Assembly: GCF_040892545.1 (NCBI RefSeq)
Contig: NZ_CP156079.1
Coordinates: 5,305,501 to 5,369,500, forward strand
DNA length: 64,000 bases
Direction: 5' to 3'
Source: Paracidovorax avenae
Lineage (GTDB): Bacteria > Pseudomonadota > Gammaproteobacteria > Burkholderiales > Burkholderiaceae_C
In this document: piece after piece, positions 60,770 through 64,000 of the stretch
Position numbering within the stretch: position 1 is the stretch's first letter
Layout of the letters: each line of letters opens with the position of its first letter
Translations under genes and position numbers: made by a program
The notes under the pieces: model-generated
Seen by the model: the letters and a program-made list of their open reading frames with translations, nothing else
What the model was told of the DNA's origin: nothing
Database searches by the model: none

Positions 60770-62611
60770 TCACGCCCCCACTCCCTCCAGCCGCTGCGCG
60801 AACGCCCCCTCCCCGCTCGCGGTGATCACCAGCCGGTGCGTGGCGCGCGTCGCCGCCACGTAGAACAGCCGGGCCTCCTCGCGTTCGTCCTCGCCGTCGG
60901 ACGGCATGTGCCCCGCGCCCACCAGCGCCACCACCGGGAACTCCAGGCCCTTGCTGGCGTGCATGGTCATCACCTTCACGGTGTCGTCGGCCGGATGGAA
61001 GCTGCCGGTGCCCTTGCGCACCTGGTGCGGCAGGCCCTTGTGGCGCAGCGCCGTGGCGCACTCCTCCATCTGCGCGTAGTGGCGGCACAGCACCGCCATG
61101 TCGCCCCAGGCATGGCCTTCCTGGTGGGCCGCGGCCAGGCGGTCGGCCACCTGGGCGGCCTCGGCGCGGAACGAGGGCAGGCGCACGACCACCGGCGCCT
61201 CGCCGTCGCGGCCGCAGCTCACGGGCTGCAGCAGGGGCACGCCGTCCTCGCCGCTGTCTTCGGGCGCGAGCAGGTCGGCCGCGATCAGGTGGGCGGTCTC
61301 CAGGATCTGGCGCGTGTTGCGGTAGTTGATCTTCAGGATGGACGTGCGGCCCTGGGCCTGGATGCCCACGCTGCGGAAGCTGAACTGCTTCTGCCGCGCG
61401 CGGGCGTAGATGCTCTGCGCGTCGTCGTAGAGCAGCAGCAGGTTGTTGGTGGCCGGGTCCACCATCCGGGAGACGAGCCGGAGCCACTCCGGCTCGAAAT
61501 CATGCCCTTCGTCGATCAGCACGGCGGCGTACTGCGCGCTGGGGATGTGGCCCGTGTCCACGCCGCGCACCACGCGGTCCACCATGTCCGCGAAGAAGGC
61601 CTCGCGCGGCAGCGACGGCGCCGGCAGGCCCTGCCCATAGGCCACGAGTTGCGCGCGCGCCCATTTGTGGAAATGCAGGCAGTGCACGCGGTCGCCCAGC
61701 CCCTTGGCTTCCATGGCGCTGGCCAGCTTCACGGCCAGCGGCTCGTTGTAGCAGAGCACCAGCACCGGCTTGGCGCCATCGGGCAGCGCGCCGTGCAGCT
61801 TCGCGAGATGCTCGGCGCGATAGCCCAGGATCATGGTCTTGCCCGAGCCGGCCACGCCGTGGATCACGCGGTGGCCTTCGCCCAGCGAGCGCGCCAGCTG
61901 CTCCTGCTGCAGGTCCATCACGCGCAGCAGGTCCGGCACCTCGTCCACGCCGCCGGCCGGCGCGAACAGCCGGCCCTGCACGGGCACACGCACTTCGGGG
62001 AACATGTGCCAGCGCACGCGGTCGGTCTGCCGCGGCGACATCGCGCCGCCGAAGGCATGCGGGAACATGCGCCAGAGCCGCTCCTGGAAAGCCCCGGGCT
62101 CCACGTCTTCGAGCATTTCGTCCTGGCAGACCACGTAGTCCGGCGCGATGGCCTCGTCCAGTCCCGCCGCCTCGAATTGCCGGCGCGTGATGCGCGTGAA
62201 CACCACGCCGTGGCCCCACGGGAACGCCAGCTTGCCCTGGTGCGGCCCCGCAGGCTGCACCAGCTGCGGATCGCGCTCCAGCGCCCGCACCACCTCCAGC
62301 GCGCAATGGCGGGCCTGCTCCAGCGGGTTCTTCACGATCTTGGAGGCGCCGCCGTCCGGGGCGATCTCCCAGTACTGCCGCGTGGCCTTGCGCACCGTCT
62401 CCAGGTGCCAGTCCTTGGTCTCCAGGATCAGCACCCCGCGCCGCGGATGCATGACCACGAAATCCGGGTAGGTCTGCTTCGGCCCGACCGGCACGTCGTA
62501 CCAGACGGAGTAATCGCCGTCGAGCTTGCGCTCCAGCCGCTGGGCCAGCCGCCGCTCGCCCGCCGTCATGCGGGATGTGCAACTGCCGATGGCGGGAATG
62601 AAAGTCGCCAC
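60770..62611 (-). CDS. NERD-domain UvrD/Rep-type helicase
   Basis: 613 residues. Residues 15-110 hold a NERD nuclease fold with D50, E64 and K66 (PDFVV ... LETKDW) as the putative active site. The SF1 helicase has Walker A GVAGSGKT (252-259), DEGHDFEPEW for motif II, YDDAQSIY, INYRNTRQI (motif IV), MHASKGLEF (V) and YVAATRATHRL (VI). NERD-helicases are linked to DNA processing and, in some families, to phage or plasmid resistance; no other defence gene is adjacent. The GC content is normal, unlike the lipoprotein gene beside it. Confidence 0.9.
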   Translation of the reverse strand: MATFIPAIGSCTSRMTAGERRLAQRLERKLDGDYSVWYDVPVGPKQTYPDFVVMHPRRGVLILETKDWHLETVRKATRQYWEIAPDGGASKIVKNPLEQARHCALEVVRALERDPQLVQPAGPHQGKLAFPWGHGVVFTRITRRQFEAAGLDEAIAPDYVVCQDEMLEDVEPGAFQERLWRMFPHAFGGAMSPRQTDRVRWHMFPEVRVPVQGRLFAPAGGVDEVPDLLRVMDLQQEQLARSLGEGHRVIHGVAGSGKTMILGYRAEHLAKLHGALPDGAKPVLVLCYNEPLAVKLASAMEAKGLGDRVHCLHFHKWARAQLVAYGQGLPAPSLPREAFFADMVDRVVRGVDTGHIPSAQYAAVLIDEGHDFEPEWLRLVSRMVDPATNNLLLLYDDAQSIYARARQKQFSFRSVGIQAQGRTSILKINYRNTRQILETAHLIAADLLAPEDSGEDGVPLLQPVSCGRDGEAPVVVRLPSFRAEAAQVADRLAAAHQEGHAWGDMAVLCRHYAQMEECATALRHKGLPHQVRKGTGSFHPADDTVKVMTMHASKGLEFPVVALVGAGHMPSDGEDEREEARLFYVAATRATHRLVITASGEGAFAQRLEGVGA

Positions 62612-62705
62612 GGGAAGCCTCCTTCTCTCTGCTGATTTGTATCTATTTGAAATTTTATGCGATAAACAATTTCTTTCTGCCTGATGGAAAGCACAGTACC
62701 GGTGG
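62612..62705. promoter_or_regulatory. AT-rich promoter region of the NERD-helicase
   Basis: Among GC-rich neighbours this 94-base region is AT-rich. On the minus strand TTGTTT and TAGATA with an 18-base spacer could be -35/-10. GAAATT (62649-62654) and AATTTC (62668-62673) form an inverted repeat between them. Confidence 0.4.
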
Positions 62706-63311
62706 TTATTCGCCTGCGTATTCGAGTTCGAACAGCGGGACTTCCAGCGAGCGCCGCAGCCACAGCCCTCCGCCCACGGCCCGGAAATGGCGCGACAGCC
62801 CCCGCCGGTAGGCCTCGGCGCGGTGGCGGAACAGGGCGGGGTCCGTCAGGTCTTCGTCGATGATGTCCTGCTCGTAGTCCTCGCGCGTCACCGCCTCGAG
62901 GTAGAGCGCTCCGCGGCACAGGCGCGCCAGGTTGTCGAGCGCGGTCTTCAGGTCCGGCGGGCTCAGGTAGGGCAGCACGCCCTGGCACACCACCAGGTCG
63001 GAAGGCTCGCCCGCGACATGGTCCACCACGGAGCCCTGCTGCCACCCGTAGCGCTCGCACAGGTAGGCACTGAACTCCACCCCCTGGTAGCGCGCGTCCG
63101 GAAAATGGCGCGCCACGATGTCCTTCCACAGGCCGATGCCGCAGCCCACGTCCAGCACGCGCTCCACCGGCACCCGCAGGTACTTGAGGTAGCTGCACAC
63201 GAACTGGCCCAGGCGCTCCATGTGCTGCGGGTCCACCACGCTGGTCTTCTTGTCGAAATAGAAGCGCTGGTAGTAGGCCTCGTCGAACAGGGTGGCGCTG
63301 GCGGATTTCAA
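62706..63311 (-). CDS. Class I SAM-dependent methyltransferase
   Basis: 201 residues from a TTG start (63309-63311), chosen because AAGGA lies seven bases upstream and no ATG fits near; the next ATG is at residue 31. Motif I is VLDVGCGIGLWKDIV; motif II/III are less clear, with SDLVVCQGVLPYL and DLTDPALFRHRAEAYRRGL. Such proteins methylate small molecules or proteins; substrate unknown. 94 bases from the NERD gene, opposite in neither strand nor direction. Confidence 0.8.
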   Translation of the reverse strand: MKSASATLFDEAYYQRFYFDKKTSVVDPQHMERLGQFVCSYLKYLRVPVERVLDVGCGIGLWKDIVARHFPDARYQGVEFSAYLCERYGWQQGSVVDHVAGEPSDLVVCQGVLPYLSPPDLKTALDNLARLCRGALYLEAVTREDYEQDIIDEDLTDPALFRHRAEAYRRGLSRHFRAVGGGLWLRRSLEVPLFELEYAGE

Positions 63312-63443
63312 AGGGGGGTCCTTGCTGGGCTGGATGAAGAAAAGGATGGGAAAACTTCGGCGGCAGGGAGTATCCCGTATCGCTCCCGCAGGCTGGCACC
63401 CCGGTGACGGCCGCACCCCATGGGCCGCCGCACAATGCCGGGC

Positions 63444-64000
63444 ATGAGCGCCCTTCCGCCCGCCCTGCCCGCCGCACTGCCGGAGCCGACCGCGCACGAT
63501 GCCTGGGTGGACTCGGCCCGCGGCCGGCTGTTCGCCCGCCGCTGGCAGCCTGTGCCGCGCGACGCAGGCCCCGCCATCGCACGGGCCCCCGTCATCCTCT
63601 TCCACGACTCGCTGGGCTGCGTGGCACTGTGGCGCGACTTCCCCGCGGCGCTGTGCCAAGCCACCGGCCGCGACGTGATCGCCTACGACCGGCCGGGCTT
63701 CGGCCGCGCCGATCCCTGCACGGGCGCGCTGCCACCGGATTTCATCGCGGCCGAGGCACGTACCAGCCTGCCCGCGCTGTGCTCGGCATTCGGCATCGGC
63801 CGCTACGTGGCACTCGGCCACAGCGTGGGCGGGGCCATGGCCGCCCATTGCGCGGCGGACGGCAGCGGCACGGGTGATTGCATCGCCCTCGTCACCGTGG
63901 CCGCGCAGGCCTGCGTGGAAGAACGCACGCTGGCGGGCATCCGCGAGGCACGCGACCAGTTCCAGCGCAGCCCCGAGGCGCTGCAGCGGCTCGCCCGCCA
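63444..64000 (+). CDS. Alpha/beta-hydrolase, 3' end cut by window
   Basis: The frame from ATG 63444 (or 63435) is open to the window end, at least 185 residues. APVILFHDSLGC for the oxyanion His region, YDRPGFGRADP, and the nucleophile elbow GHSVGGAM with Ser are present; the catalytic Asp and His are beyond the edge. Probably an esterase or C-C hydrolase-type protein. Divergent from the methyltransferase. Confidence 0.85.
   Translation, partial: MSALPPALPAALPEPTAHDAWVDSARGRLFARRWQPVPRDAGPAIARAPVILFHDSLGCVALWRDFPAALCQATGRDVIAYDRPGFGRADPCTGALPPDFIAAEARTSLPALCSAFGIGRYVALGHSVGGAMAAHCAADGSGTGDCIALVTVAAQACVEERTLAGIREARDQFQRSPEALQRLAR

Overview
The window is GC-rich (roughly two thirds G+C by eye), densely coded, and its gene order and protein families point to a beta-proteobacterium of the Comamonadaceae. 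The most likely source is a plant-pathogenic Acidovorax/Paracidovorax. Evidence: many Burkholderiales-type proteins (Bug-family binding protein, Cys-poor UDG-like gene after tsaB-rimI, SCPU pili); a Comamonadaceae-style intergenic repeat after corA; and two genes with textbook plant-inducible-promoter (PIP) boxes of the HrpX type. One of those two encodes a RipAY-like glutathione-degrading type III effector.

Layout. 1-5 kb: tail of a Sua5-type t6A enzyme, a degenerate SGNH lipoprotein, OmpW with an intact SGNH paralogue, and PBP4. 5-11 kb: tsaB-rimI-UDG-like, corA behind a leader with a possible regulatory uORF, mtnN, fadD. 11-18 kb: a lipoprotein, fructose-bisphosphate aldolase, a two-component system divergent from two PAP2 phosphatases, pyruvate kinase. 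18-21 kb: Fur-controlled heme-type TonB receptor plus EF-hand lipoprotein. 21-27 kb: pepP and a self-contained membrane-stress operon (RHH-like regulator, PspA, YqiJ, flotillin YqiK). 26-32 kb: murU-like, speD, tkt, two AT-richer unknown genes, gap. 32-41 kb: csaA, amidohydrolase-Bug, DUF4398/OmpA proteins, DUF924, an SOS-box radical-SAM DNA-repair pair, HPF, a glutamine amidotransferase. 41-47 kb: a five-gene archaic chaperone-usher (SCPU/Csu) pilus operon. 47-58 kb: slyD, pirin, RipAY-like effector, MscS with a GyrI-like partner, phosphoethanolamine transferase, SDR, second candidate effector. 58-64 kb: VOC protein and divergent TetR regulator with twin operators, DUF1439, a low-GC lipoprotein, NERD-helicase, methyltransferase, alpha/beta hydrolase (cut by the window end).

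The most interesting material: (1) two HrpX-type promoters with identical geometry (perfect TTCGB-N15-TTCGB and a YANNNT -10 exactly 31 bp further), driving a RipAY-like effector and an unrecognised candidate effector; (2) the RHH-PspA-YqiJ-YqiK operon whose promoter carries three head-to-tail 10-bp near-palindromes; (3) a perfect LexA box overlapping the GTG start of a radical-SAM repair gene, implying a leaderless SOS transcript; (4) a SGNH protein that keeps the fold signature but has lost Ser, Asn and His; (5) a GTG uORF plus hairpin in the corA leader. Coordinates of starts were chosen from ribosome binding sites, overlaps and promoter positions; family names are from recognition of motifs, not from a database search.
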